DNA of 36,661 bases. Origin: Akkermansia muciniphila (GTDB lineage: Bacteria; Verrucomicrobiota; Verrucomicrobiia; Limisphaerales; BJHT01). Shown in pieces: positions 23,871 to 32,697 of the stretch. Numbering within the stretch: the first letter of the stretch is position 1; every line of letters starts with the position of its first letter. A program made the position numbers and the translations under genes. The stretch spans positions 1 to 36,661 of the forward strand of contig CAMAUZ010000078.1 of NCBI GenBank assembly GCA_945861535.1. The letters are read 5' to 3'. Below the pieces are notes generated by a model, which was not told the origin of the DNA, searched no databases, and saw only the letters and a program-made list of their open reading frames with translations.

Positions 23871-25049
23871 TCAATCCAGCGACTTCTTCGGGGGCGCGAT
23901 GGTGATCGTGGTGGGCGGTTTGGGCGCGGCAGCGACCACGGGTGGCGGGGGCGGGGGCGGCGGCGGCGGCGGCGGCGGGCGGGTGCTGGGTGGGGGCGGG
24001 GGCGGCGGCGGCGGGGGTTCCTTGATGCGGTTGACGACGAAGGGCAAATTTTCCGTGCCGAACACCGCCTGGGTGCTGAATTCCCAGCCGGCCGGGATGC
24101 CGTAGCGGGTGCATTGCTCGCGCGCCTTGAGGTAGGTCGAGATGGAGGAGGGATCGACTTTGAACCACATCACCGCCTTGGGCCGCGCGCGCAGCTTGAC
24201 CAGAAACGAGCGGAACTTCGATTCGTTGTCATCCAACTGGTCCTCCGTCTCGCCGCCGCCGGCCTTGGGCCGGATTTGCATGGCGATGCGGTCGGCCATT
24301 TCGTTCAGGGGAAAGATCGGCTCCATGAAATCATCGCTGATCATCGCGGCCAGCAGCAGGTCGCGGGTCTCCTTGTGGTTGTACACGGTGGTCACCTGGC
24401 CGTTGTTCTCGGTGCGGTTGGTGAAGACGAGGTTGAACTTGCTCTTCTCGAACTCATCCATCACCCGCTTCCGGATCACGGCGTCGGTGATCATATAGAC
24501 TTTGTTGCTGAGGACGGAGGCGTTGAAGAACTCGGCCCCGGCGGGAATGGGTTTGGAAATGGGCACGCGAATATCGACGGGCGGCGGCCCGACGACCACG
24601 GGCGTGTTGTCGAGCTGCGCCTTGAGCTTGTCCCGTTCGGTCTGGAGGGCGGCCATCTCCTTCTTGATTTTCTCCTCGGCCTTGCGCTTGTCGGCGACCT
24701 CGGTTTTCAACTGGGTGAGGTCATCGAATTTGACGCCCTGCTTCTCCAAGGTGGCTTGAAACTGGCGCAAGTCCTGGGCGCGGCCTTTGACCTTGTCGTC
24801 TATGGTCTCCTCGTCCACGCCGAGTTTCTTCAGGTCCTCCTCGGTCTTGGTCAACTGCACCTTGGCGGCCTCAATGTCGGTCGGGGTGGTCTTGGAGAGG
24901 CTTTCCTCGATCTGCGTGGAGGTCTGTCCGACCTGCAATTGCACGACCAACATGACGAGCAGGAGCGTGCCGACGACGTCGGTCATGTTGTCCATCATCA
25001 TGTCCATGTTCACGGCCTCGTCGAGGTCCTCGCGTTTGTGCTTTGCCAT
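23871..25049 (-). CDS. ExbD/TolR/MotB-like motor B subunit with proton Asp, Pro-rich tail
   Basis: A 392-residue protein. After a charged start a single membrane helix follows (NMTDVVGTLLLVMLVVQL). Asp24 at its N-terminal end matches the proton-carrying Asp of ExbD/TolR/MotB. Residues about 50-165 are a long coiled coil (KVQLTKTEEDLKKLGVDEET and on). About 170-335 are a globular, probably periplasmic, domain. The C-terminus has two proline runs (10 and 13 residues) before the end KPPTTITIAPPKKSLD. It is the third gene of the motor operon, 48 bp after the second B-like gene. The globular domain is not one I recognise. No OmpA-type peptidoglycan motif is visible. Confidence 0.72.
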   Translation of the reverse strand: MAKHKREDLDEAVNMDMMMDNMTDVVGTLLLVMLVVQLQVGQTSTQIEESLSKTTPTDIEAAKVQLTKTEEDLKKLGVDEETIDDKVKGRAQDLRQFQATLEKQGVKFDDLTQLKTEVADKRKAEEKIKKEMAALQTERDKLKAQLDNTPVVVGPPPVDIRVPISKPIPAGAEFFNASVLSNKVYMITDAVIRKRVMDEFEKSKFNLVFTNRTENNGQVTTVYNHKETRDLLLAAMISDDFMEPIFPLNEMADRIAMQIRPKAGGGETEDQLDDNESKFRSFLVKLRARPKAVMWFKVDPSSISTYLKAREQCTRYGIPAGWEFSTQAVFGTENLPFVVNRIKEPPPPPPPPPPSTRPPPPPPPPPPPPPVVAAAPKPPTTITIAPPKKSLD

Positions 25050-25097
25050 GGTGGGGGAAGGGGTTGGGGGTTGGGAAAAATGGGGCGGGCCGCCGGG

Positions 25098-25883
25098 TTA
25101 CTTCATGAACTTCTCGAACTCGTTGATATCGACCAGCCCGCTGCCGGGGATGGGCATCTTGCTGGTGTTCAATTTGTACTGACCCTCGGCCCAGCCGGCC
25201 CCGCGCTGGTAGGTGTTCCAGCCATTGGAGCGCACCAGGAAGAGGATCTGATGATTTTTCTGGAGGCCGATGGACGCGAGCCAGCCGTTGAGTTCCTTGT
25301 CGGCGCCAATGGTGCTGGTGGGGAAGCGATATTGCTCGGTCTTGTTCTTATGGACGATCAGCGAGTCGCCGGACGCCTCGACCACGTACAAACGCCGGCC
25401 CACGCCGAAGCCGGAGCCGCCGCCCTGCACCTTGAGCATCGGCACCATGTCCTCGGGCTTCTTCATGCGGGCGGCCAGCTCCTTCTTGAGCTTCTCGATC
25501 TCCAGTTTCACGGCGGGCTGCTCCTTTTCGATGTTGCCCAAGACGATGGCGAGGTTCTCGAGTTCGCGCTGCAGCCGCGCCTTCAACGCGTCGGACTGAT
25601 CCTTGCCCGCCACGCTTTCCTGCAACTGGATCAGCTTCCGCTCGATTTCCTCGAGGGCGGTGAGGTGGTCGCGCACCGTCTTCATCTGGCTCAGCTTTTT
25701 CTGCAGCTTCATCATCTCCTCGGCCAGCGGGTTTTTCGCCTTGGCGTTGGTGGTGCTCTCGGTGGCCTTCAAGATGCACAGGATGCAAATCATGACCACG
25801 ACCGCGCCGGACAGGCACGCGAGGATGCTCAGGAACGGAAACAGCGACACCTGCGCCACCGAACTGGCTTTGATTCTGGCCAT
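25098..25883 (-). CDS. ExbD-like motor B subunit lacking the proton Asp
   Basis: A 261-residue protein with the topology of ExbD: short cytoplasmic start, one membrane helix (SLFPFLSILACLSGAVVVMI), a coiled coil (about residues 50-150, LAEEMMKLQKKLSQMKTVRD) and a C-terminal domain (RRLYVVEASGDSLIVHKNKT, then GLVDINEFEKFMK). The PFLS segment aligns with the P-x-[LI]-D start of the ExbD/MotB helix, but Ser19 stands where the proton-binding Asp is normally found. Together with the Asp-containing neighbour it suggests a heterodimeric B unit. It lies 40 bp downstream of the A-subunit gene. Confidence 0.68.
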   Translation of the reverse strand: MARIKASSVAQVSLFPFLSILACLSGAVVVMICILCILKATESTTNAKAKNPLAEEMMKLQKKLSQMKTVRDHLTALEEIERKLIQLQESVAGKDQSDALKARLQRELENLAIVLGNIEKEQPAVKLEIEKLKKELAARMKKPEDMVPMLKVQGGGSGFGVGRRLYVVEASGDSLIVHKNKTEQYRFPTSTIGADKELNGWLASIGLQKNHQILFLVRSNGWNTYQRGAGWAEGQYKLNTSKMPIPGSGLVDINEFEKFMK

Positions 25884-25923
25884 GGCAATCAGCTAATCAT
25901 CGAACGTCAGGTTAAACCAATCA

Positions 25924-28900
25924 TTACCCTTTGCCCATCATCCGGCTGAACACGCCGCCCGGCTTCTGTTGTTGGACGATGACCTGTTTGCCGTTCAATT
26001 CGGTCAGCGTCTGGTTCAACGCGGCGATGCCCTGCTGGAGGGTGGCCAGTTGGGCGGTGGCCCCGCGCATCACTTCCTCGACCGCGCGGCTGGCGTCCTG
26101 CTGGAGTTTGCCGACGCTCGCTTCCACCGAGCGGGCCACGGTGGCCTGATGTTCCTGCGCGTGGCGGTCGAGACCGCTGAGCTGTTGTGTGGCGGCGCGG
26201 ACGGTCTCGCCGAGCGTGGCCAGATGCTGCGTCGCCGGGCGCAACGCTTCTTCCAAACCCTTGATCGAATCGCGTTGCAGGCGCGCGAGGTTTTCCTCCA
26301 CGCCGCGCCGCGTGGTTTCCTGCCCCTCGCGGGCCTGGCGGTCCAGCGCGCCGACGTGATCCGACACGACGCGCAGGCTGTCCGCGAGCGAACCAAACTG
26401 CACGACCACGGGCCGCAGGGTCTCTTCGAGAGACTTGGCAGTGTCGCGCTGGAGCTTGGCGGCGGCTTCTTCCATCGCCCGTTGCGCCGCGCTCTGTTGG
26501 TCGCGACCAGCACGATCCAGCGTGGTGAGCTGGGTGACGGCAGCCTTCACGCTCTCACCCAACGTCCCGAGCTGCTGCGCGGCGGGACGCAACGCCTCTT
26601 CGAACGCCTTGACGGAATCGCGCTGCAACCGGCTGACGGCCTCTTGCATCGCCCGTTCGGCGGCGGCCTGCTGCTCGCGCGCCTGCCGTTCGAGCGCCGC
26701 GGTGGAATCGTTCACGGTCTTGACCCCGGTGGCCAGCGCGGCCAGTTGCGTGGCCGCGGGCCGGAGCGCGTCTTCCAGCGCCTTGGTGGTCTCGCGTTGC
26801 AACTGGGTGGCGGCCTCCTGGGCCGAACGCAACGCGGCGGTCTGCTGCTCGCGGCTCTGTTTCTCGAGCGCCTGGGAATTGTCCGCGGCGGTCTTGACGA
26901 GGCCCGCCAACGCGGCGAGCTGGACGGAGGCCGGCCGCAGCGCTTCCTCGAGCGCCCGGGCGCTCTCCTGCTGCAACCGCGTCGCGGCTTCTTGCGCGGC
27001 GCGCTCGGCCTTGGCCTGTTGGTCGCGGGTCTGCTGTTCGAGGGCGGCGGTGGAATCGCTCACGGCCTTGACGCCCGTGGCCAGCGCGGCGAGCTGCGTG
27101 GCGGCGGGCCGGAGCGCATCCTCCAGCGCCTTGGTCGTTTCGCGTTGCAACTGCGCGGCCGCTTCCTGCCCCGCGCGCAACGTGGCGGTCTGCTGCTCCC
27201 GGCTCTGCTTCTCCAGCGCCTGCGAATTGTCCGCGGCGCTCTTGACGAGGCCCGCCAGCGCGGCGAGCTGCACGGACGCGGGCCGCAGCGCTTCCTCGAG
27301 CGCCTTGGAACTGTCGCGCTGCAACTGCGCCGCCGTCTCCTGGGCCGCGCGTTCCGAACTCGCCTGCTGCTCGCGCGTCCGCTGTTCCAGCGCGGACACG
27401 GCGGAGATGGCCGATTTCACGCCCTCCGCCAGCCCGGCGAAATGCTGCGTCACCGGCTTGGTGGATTCCTCGAGCGTCTTGCTCAGTTCGCGCTGCAACT
27501 GCGTAGTCGTGGTCATGAACGTCTGCTGCGCCGCCGCGTGCTGTTCGCGCGACTGCTTCTGCAACGCCGCCGATTCCTCGACCGCCTGTTTGGCCGTCGC
27601 GCCAATCGCCGCGAGCTGGGTCACGGCCGGCTTCATCACTTCTTCCATCGCCTTTGCCGATTGATCGGCCGAGGCCTTGATCGATTCGCCGAGAATCTTC
27701 GAGGCGTCCTGTTGCACGCGGGCGATGGATTCCTGCAACGCCTTCTGCACCCCGATCTGATGTTCGCTGGCCTGTTTCTCCAGCGTCGCCACATGCCCGG
27801 CCGTGGCCTGCACCGCGGCACTGAGCAACGTTACCTGGTGAACGGCGGGCTTGAACGTGTTCTCGATGGCCTTCGAGGTCTCGGAGACCGCGCCCTTCAT
27901 CGCCTCGGCGATCACCTTGCTCGAATCCTCCTGCAACTTCGCCAGCGTCTGCTTCACCGACGCATCAATCTGCGCCTGCTGGGTGGCCGCCACCTTCTCG
28001 AGCGACGCGACATGGTCGCCCGCCTTCTTCAACGTGCCGCTCAGGCTCTCCATGCTTTCGCCCGCTGTCTTCCCGAGGTCGCCGATGGTTTTGGCCGCGC
28101 TCTCTTGGAACGTCGTGACCGCTTTGGTAAAGGACTCCTGCACCAGCTTCTGATTCTCCGCCGCCCGTCGCTCCATCCCCTCGCTCTGCGTGCGGATGAG
28201 CGTGCTCGCCCCGTCCAGCCCGGTGAGAAACTGCGTGTGCGCCCGCGTCAGCGACGCCGTCAACACATCCGCCAGCGCGCCCATGTCGCCGCCGGCGGCG
28301 TTCGAGCCGTCGTTCAACCGCGGCATCAGGATGTCGTTACAGTACGCGTCGATGTGGTTGAGGTTGTCCTCCTCGACCTTCTGCAACGACGAGAGCGGGA
28401 TGCTCAGACAGATCGCGTAAATCAGCGCCAGCAGTGTGGTGTCGAACGACGTGCCCAGGCCGCTCGTCACCTTGCCCATCGACGACATCAGCTCCGAGGC
28501 GTTGCCGCCCGACGCGCCCATGACGCCTTGGAAGTTCCCGATGGCGTCCGACAAACCCAGAACCGTGCCGACGAACCCCAGAATCGGGATCGCCCACACC
28601 AGCACGCGCAACATCGTGAAACTGCCGCCGATGCGCGCCCCGTCGATGTTCGACTGGTTCTCCATCATCGTGGAGACATCCGAGTTCACCTGCCGCACCT
28701 CGAACAACTCGAGCGCCTTGCGGATGCGGTTGACCATCATGCTGTCCCGCAGCTTGACCGGCAGCGAATACACATGGGTGATGAACACATGGATGTTCGA
28801 CTTGTTGATCTCCCGCCCGAGGTTCTGCGGCACCACATCCAGCATTAACGCGTTGCGCTGGTGTTTGAGCTTCAGAAATTTCAGCACCAGAATCCCGACG

Positions 28901-29238
28901 CCCCACCCGAAGCAGATTGACTCCGCAAAGTTCACCCAGGTCCGCAGGTAGAGGATCTGGAAATAGAACGATTTCGGGAACGGCAGCGCCGGCAGATAAA
29001 TCAGCGCAAACACGCCGAGGCCGATCGCCATCGCCATCCACACGTTGGCGTTGCACGGGTCCGTCTCCTTCCAACCGGCGCGCCCCGCCGTCGAGGCCGC
29101 CGGACCTTTGCCGTCATCCTTCGGCGCCGCGGGCACCGTCAGCTTCGTCCCGCACCCGGGACAGTTAACCGTCGTGCCGGTGTGCTCCGGCTCGACCATC
29201 AATTTCATCGCGCAGACCGAACAGTGGAATCGAATCAT
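25924..29238 (-). CDS. MotA/TolQ/ExbB-type motor A subunit with zinc ribbon and long repeated coiled-coil tail
   Basis: A 1104-residue protein. Residues 1-40 form a CxxC zinc ribbon (FHCSVCAMKL, then NCPGCGTKLTVPA). About 65-125 contain two membrane helices. About 205-290 carry the TolQ/ExbB core: WAIPILGFVGTVLGLSDAI and GLGTSFDTTLLALIYAICL, the classic third and fourth helices of the proton channel. From about residue 400 to the end stretches a cytoplasmic helical tail of roughly eleven related units, most of 58 residues (for example LRPAATQLAALATGVK and LEKQSREQQ). Known ExbB/TolQ proteins have 220-250 residues. The long tail recalls ZorA of Zorya defence, but no ZorC or ZorD genes are near. 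Transcribed first in a three-gene operon. Confidence 0.85.
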   Translation of the reverse strand: MIRFHCSVCAMKLMVEPEHTGTTVNCPGCGTKLTVPAAPKDDGKGPAASTAGRAGWKETDPCNANVWMAMAIGLGVFALIYLPALPFPKSFYFQILYLRTWVNFAESICFGWGVGILVLKFLKLKHQRNALMLDVVPQNLGREINKSNIHVFITHVYSLPVKLRDSMMVNRIRKALELFEVRQVNSDVSTMMENQSNIDGARIGGSFTMLRVLVWAIPILGFVGTVLGLSDAIGNFQGVMGASGGNASELMSSMGKVTSGLGTSFDTTLLALIYAICLSIPLSSLQKVEEDNLNHIDAYCNDILMPRLNDGSNAAGGDMGALADVLTASLTRAHTQFLTGLDGASTLIRTQSEGMERRAAENQKLVQESFTKAVTTFQESAAKTIGDLGKTAGESMESLSGTLKKAGDHVASLEKVAATQQAQIDASVKQTLAKLQEDSSKVIAEAMKGAVSETSKAIENTFKPAVHQVTLLSAAVQATAGHVATLEKQASEHQIGVQKALQESIARVQQDASKILGESIKASADQSAKAMEEVMKPAVTQLAAIGATAKQAVEESAALQKQSREQHAAAQQTFMTTTTQLQRELSKTLEESTKPVTQHFAGLAEGVKSAISAVSALEQRTREQQASSERAAQETAAQLQRDSSKALEEALRPASVQLAALAGLVKSAADNSQALEKQSREQQTATLRAGQEAAAQLQRETTKALEDALRPAATQLAALATGVKAVSDSTAALEQQTRDQQAKAERAAQEAATRLQQESARALEEALRPASVQLAALAGLVKTAADNSQALEKQSREQQTAALRSAQEAATQLQRETTKALEDALRPAATQLAALATGVKTVNDSTAALERQAREQQAAAERAMQEAVSRLQRDSVKAFEEALRPAAQQLGTLGESVKAAVTQLTTLDRAGRDQQSAAQRAMEEAAAKLQRDTAKSLEETLRPVVVQFGSLADSLRVVSDHVGALDRQAREGQETTRRGVEENLARLQRDSIKGLEEALRPATQHLATLGETVRAATQQLSGLDRHAQEHQATVARSVEASVGKLQQDASRAVEEVMRGATAQLATLQQGIAALNQTLTELNGKQVIVQQQKPGGVFSRMMGKG
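25990..28010. repeat. 174-bp (58-codon) tandem repeats in the motor A gene
   Basis: The coding sequence of the tail repeats every 174 bp. Two neighbouring blocks of 348 bp (about 26700-27047 and 27048-27395) are almost identical and represent two-unit super-repeats, so recent duplication or gene conversion is likely. Units toward both ends are more diverged, and the first two (upstream) units are somewhat longer. Boundaries are approximate. Confidence 0.8.
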
Positions 29239-29266
29239 GACGTTTTCAGGGGGTTTGCTGGGGTGC

Positions 29267-29296
29267 TTTGTGCCCGATGCCGCCCCGACGTGTCAA
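29267..29296 (-). promoter_or_regulatory. Candidate promoter of the motor operon
   Basis: On the minus strand a perfect TTGACA (29291-29296) is followed after 18 bp by CACAAA (29267-29272), a poor -10 match, 28 bp before the ATG of the A-subunit gene. The good -35 hexamer and the position support it. The weak -10 keeps confidence low. I could not find a convincing promoter for the divergent leuS gene. Confidence 0.35.
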
Positions 29297-29407
29297 CGGG
29301 CAACTCGGCAAGGGGGGAGCTGCGCTGCCGCGCCGGCCGCACTCCGGCCGTAGGAAATGGAATCTGCCATTGCTCTGTCGGTATCCTTTCCCCAACATCC
29401 GCGCCCG

Positions 29408-32400
29408 ATGTCGAGTGTGCGCAGACAATATCCGTTCCAGTTGATCGAGCCCAAATGGCAGCGATTTTGGGATGAGCAGCAGACTTTTCGCGCGTGGAAT
29501 CCGGGTGAAAAAATTCCGGTGAGTCATCCGTTTTCCAAACGGCATGGCGGCGCGGATGCGGCGCGGGTGCCGAAGTATTACATCCTCGACATGTTTCCGT
29601 ATCCGAGCGGCGCGGGGCTGCACGTCGGGCATCCGGAGGGGTACACGGCGACGGACATTCTGGCGCGTTACCGGCGCGCGCGCGGTTTCAATGTGCTGCA
29701 TCCGATGGGCTGGGATTCGTTTGGTCTGCCGGCCGAGCAGTACGCGGTGAAGACAGGGCAGCATCCGCGCAAGACCACGGAGGCGAACATCACGACCTTC
29801 AAGCGGCAGATTCAGTCGCTGGGTTTCAGCTACGACTGGTCGCGCGAACTGGCGACGACGGACCCGGAATACTTCCGCTGGACGCAGTGGATCTTTCTTC
29901 AGATTTACCACGCGTGGTTCAATCCGGAGACTAATCGAGCGGAGCCGATCAGCACGCTGCGGTTGCCGGAGGAATGCGACACGGAGGAAAAGCGCCGCGC
30001 TTATCGCGACTCGAAGCGACTCGCCTATGTGAGCGAAGCGCCAGTGAACTGGTGCCCCGAACTCGGCACGGTGCTCGCCAACGAGGAGGTCATCGACGGC
30101 AAGAGCGAGGTCGGTGGCTTCCCGGTGATCCGCAAGCCGATGCGGCAATGGTTGCTGCGCATCACGGCCCTGGCCGAGCGGCTGCTCAACGATCTCAAGA
30201 CCATCGAGTGGAGTCATTCGCTGAAGGAGATGCAGCGGAATTGGATCGGAAGGAGCGACGGGGCGGAGGTGGAATTCAGAATCCAGAATTCAGGATTCAG
30301 AATCACCGTGTTCACGACGCGGCCGGACACGCTGTTCGGCGCGACGTACATGGTGCTGTCGCCGGAGCATAAGCTGGTCGCGGGCATCACGACCGCCGCG
30401 CAGCGCGACGCGGTGAAGCAGTATCAGCAGTTTGCAACGACCAAGTCCGACCTCGAACGCACGGAACTGGCGAAAGACAAGACCGGCGTCTTTACCGGCG
30501 CGTTCGCACTCAATCCGGTCAACGGCGAGAAGATTCCCATCTGGATCGCGGACTACGTGTTGGCGAGCTATGGAACGGGCGCGATCATGGCGGTGCCGGG
30601 GCACGATGCGCGGGATCTGGAGTTTGCGCGGAAGTTCGCGTTGCCGGTGCGCGTGGTGGTGCAGGCGCCGGACGGGAAGGATTCCACCGGCTTTCTGGAC
30701 GACGGCGTGGCGGTGAACTCGGACTTTCTCAACGGCCTGCGCACGCCGGAAGCCAAGGCTAAAATCAGCGCCTGGCTGGAGGAAAAGGGGCTCGGCAAAA
30801 AGACCATCAATTACAAGTTGCGCGACTGGCTCTTCAGCCGGCAGCGGTATTGGGGCGAGCCGTTTCCCATAGTGTGGAAGCGCGATGCGGGCGGGAATTT
30901 GTATCACGAGGCGGTGGCGGAACATTTGCTGCCCGTGCTGCCGCCGCAACTGGAGGATTACAAACCGACCGCCGACGGGCGTCCGCCGCTCGCCCGCGCG
31001 GAATCATGGGTCAAGTTGGCCGAGGGCGTCGAACGCGAGACGAACACGATGCCGCAGTGGGCGGGGAGCTGCTGGTATTACCTGCGCTATCTGGACGCCA
31101 AAAATCTAAAGCGCGGCTGGGACAGTGTGACGGAAAAATACTGGATGGGCAGTTTGCTTCCGCACCTGCCGAAGACCACACGGGAGATGCACGAGCAGAT
31201 CGGACGCGTGGTGCAATGCGCGATTACCCGTCCCCAAGGCCCGCGCGCGGAGGCCATCATCGGGCGCGTGACGCCGGCGGTGGCGACGCAGGTGCGCGCG
31301 GCGACTGGGCTGGATGTGAGCGGATATTTTTTCCGGCTGGACAGTTACGGAGTGCGCCATTCGTACCTTCAGCATCATGTGGCCGCACTGGAGGCGGCGC
31401 GCGGCCAGCGGGCGGTGATGCCGGAAGATTTTCAGAAACTGCCCGCGATTTACGCCGCGCCCGACCGCATCGAGGATGGAGGCACGAACAACAACGGGCG
31501 GCGCGTGGTAAGATTCATCAAGCGCACAAACGGAATTGTGGTCGTGGTCGAGGAAGTTCTCACCGGGAGGGAATGCCTGGCCTTGCAAACGATGTTCATC
31601 CGAACGGCTGAAGCGGCGGGGGGGAAATTGCAACCGGCGAGTGATGCCGCCATCGGAGCCCCACTCTTTACGGCCGATACCGACCGGTCTGAGGCGGAGC
31701 TTATCAGCGCGGATGCGGAGGTCAATTCCTGCCTCGGCGTGGACCTCTACGTCGGCGGCACCGAACACGCGGTGTTGCATCTGCTCTACGCGCGGTTCTG
31801 GCACAAGGTGCTGTACGACCTCGGCCATGTCTCGACGGCCGAGCCGTTTTTCAAGCTCGTCAATCAGGGGCTGATCCTCGGCGAGGACGGGCAGAAGATG
31901 TCGAAGGCGCGCGGCAATGTGGTGAACCCGGACGCCGTGGTGGCGGAATACGGCGCGGATTCGCTGCGGTTGTACGAGATGTTCATGGGGCCGCTGGAGA
32001 TGGTGAAACCGTGGAACACCAAGGGGGTCGAGGGCGTTTATCGTTTTCTCGGGCGCGTGTGGCGGCTGTTCGTGGATGAGGAAAGCGAGACGGCCTTCGA
32101 GCAAAACCTGGCGGCCGATCCGGCGCGGGGCGCGGAGTTTCTCCAACAAATTCAGCCGCACCGGGGGATCACGAACTGCGAGCCGACGGGTGCGCAGTTG
32201 AAAACGTTGCACGCGTGCATCAAGACGGTGACGGAGGATCTGGACCATCTGGGTTTCAACACGGCGATCTCGGCGTTGATGGTGTTCACGAACGAAGCGA
32301 TGACGTGGGAGACGCGGCCGAAGCGGGTGCTGCGGGAGTTTCTTCTGTTGTTGCAGCCGTTCGCGCCGCATCTGGCCGAAGAGCTGGCGCAGATCATCGG

Positions 32401-32668
32401 CGCGCAGGACAGCCCGGAGCTGCGCACGCTGGCGTATGATCCGTGGCCGAAGTTCGATCCGGCGCTGCTGGTCGAGGCGACGCTCGAGATTCCCGTGCAG
32501 GTGAATGGCAAACTGCGCGGCGTGGTGGTGGTGCCGACCGAGGCGACAGGGCCGCAGATCGAGGCGGCGGCGCTGGCGGATGAGAAGGTGAAGGGGTTCA
32601 TCGCCGGCAAGACGATCAAGAAAATCATCGTCGTGCGCGGCAAGCTGGTGAACCTCGTGGTCATGTGA
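29408..32668 (+). CDS. leuS: Leucyl-tRNA synthetase with inserted PBECR-like nuclease domain
   Basis: A 1086-residue class I synthetase charging tRNA-Leu (usual bacterial length 800-880). Signatures: [20 protein letters not shown] with the HIGH-type motif HVGH near residue 72, editing domain with [16 protein letters not shown] and [19 protein letters not shown], then [33 protein letters not shown], and [13 protein letters not shown] near 830. The synthetase is complete, but between EKYWM and GVDLYVGG, normally adjacent, about 197 residues are inserted (31148-31738). A dispersed-repeat string encodes [10 protein letters not shown] in the editing domain. I start at the ATG at 29408 ([20 protein letters not shown]); an ATG at 29357 adds a 17-residue unconserved leader. 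The gene is divergent from the motor operon. Confidence 0.95.
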   Translation: MSSVRRQYPFQLIEPKWQRFWDEQQTFRAWNPGEKIPVSHPFSKRHGGADAARVPKYYILDMFPYPSGAGLHVGHPEGYTATDILARYRRARGFNVLHPMGWDSFGLPAEQYAVKTGQHPRKTTEANITTFKRQIQSLGFSYDWSRELATTDPEYFRWTQWIFLQIYHAWFNPETNRAEPISTLRLPEECDTEEKRRAYRDSKRLAYVSEAPVNWCPELGTVLANEEVIDGKSEVGGFPVIRKPMRQWLLRITALAERLLNDLKTIEWSHSLKEMQRNWIGRSDGAEVEFRIQNSGFRITVFTTRPDTLFGATYMVLSPEHKLVAGITTAAQRDAVKQYQQFATTKSDLERTELAKDKTGVFTGAFALNPVNGEKIPIWIADYVLASYGTGAIMAVPGHDARDLEFARKFALPVRVVVQAPDGKDSTGFLDDGVAVNSDFLNGLRTPEAKAKISAWLEEKGLGKKTINYKLRDWLFSRQRYWGEPFPIVWKRDAGGNLYHEAVAEHLLPVLPPQLEDYKPTADGRPPLARAESWVKLAEGVERETNTMPQWAGSCWYYLRYLDAKNLKRGWDSVTEKYWMGSLLPHLPKTTREMHEQIGRVVQCAITRPQGPRAEAIIGRVTPAVATQVRAATGLDVSGYFFRLDSYGVRHSYLQHHVAALEAARGQRAVMPEDFQKLPAIYAAPDRIEDGGTNNNGRRVVRFIKRTNGIVVVVEEVLTGRECLALQTMFIRTAEAAGGKLQPASDAAIGAPLFTADTDRSEAELISADAEVNSCLGVDLYVGGTEHAVLHLLYARFWHKVLYDLGHVSTAEPFFKLVNQGLILGEDGQKMSKARGNVVNPDAVVAEYGADSLRLYEMFMGPLEMVKPWNTKGVEGVYRFLGRVWRLFVDEESETAFEQNLAADPARGAEFLQQIQPHRGITNCEPTGAQLKTLHACIKTVTEDLDHLGFNTAISALMVFTNEAMTWETRPKRVLREFLLLLQPFAPHLAEELAQIIGAQDSPELRTLAYDPWPKFDPALLVEATLEIPVQVNGKLRGVVVVPTEATGPQIEAAALADEKVKGFIAGKTIKKIIVVRGKLVNLVVM
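30273..30304 (+). repeat. AATTCAGAATC-type dispersed repeat within leuS
   Basis: AATTCAGAATCCAGAATTCA followed by GGATTCAGAATC is a run of about three near copies of AATTCAGA, a style of short repeat otherwise seen between genes. Here it is read in frame as [10 protein letters not shown] at the beginning of the editing domain, just before [12 protein letters not shown]. It replaces rather than lengthens the usual sequence there. Confidence 0.65.
31148..31738 (+). other. In-frame PBECR-like (phage RNase-superfamily) domain inserted in LeuRS
   Basis: About 197 codons with no counterpart in leucyl-tRNA synthetases separate EKYWM from GVDLYVGG. The insert contains [84 protein letters not shown] and [13 protein letters not shown]. 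This order (R-H....H, R-G-Q...D, P-D-x-I, K-x2-N-G, V-E-E-V, T-M-[FY]) is what I know from the phage Barnase-EndoU-ColicinE5/D-RelE-like (PBECR) domains, normally found at the end of phage head-morphogenesis and polyvalent proteins. All hallmark positions seem retained, so catalytic activity is possible. It does not look like an intein: there is no Cys or Ser splice start and no terminal HN. Confidence 0.75.
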
Positions 32669-32697
32669 TCGCGCGACCGGAAACCGCGGACAACCGA

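Noticed and set aside
25969-28848. Plus-strand frame of 959 codons opposite the motor A gene
   Set aside because: Shadow of the repeated coiled-coil gene; its own apparent repeats simply reflect the 174-bp units.
23871-29238. Zorya anti-phage system
   Set aside because: The A subunit has ZorA-like length, but the B subunits lack an OmpA/peptidoglycan domain and no ZorC, ZorD or ZorE gene is present on either side.
31148-31738. Intein in leuS
   Set aside because: No Cys/Ser/Thr at the first position, no terminal His-Asn, and no splicing or homing blocks. Motifs fit a PBECR-like domain instead.
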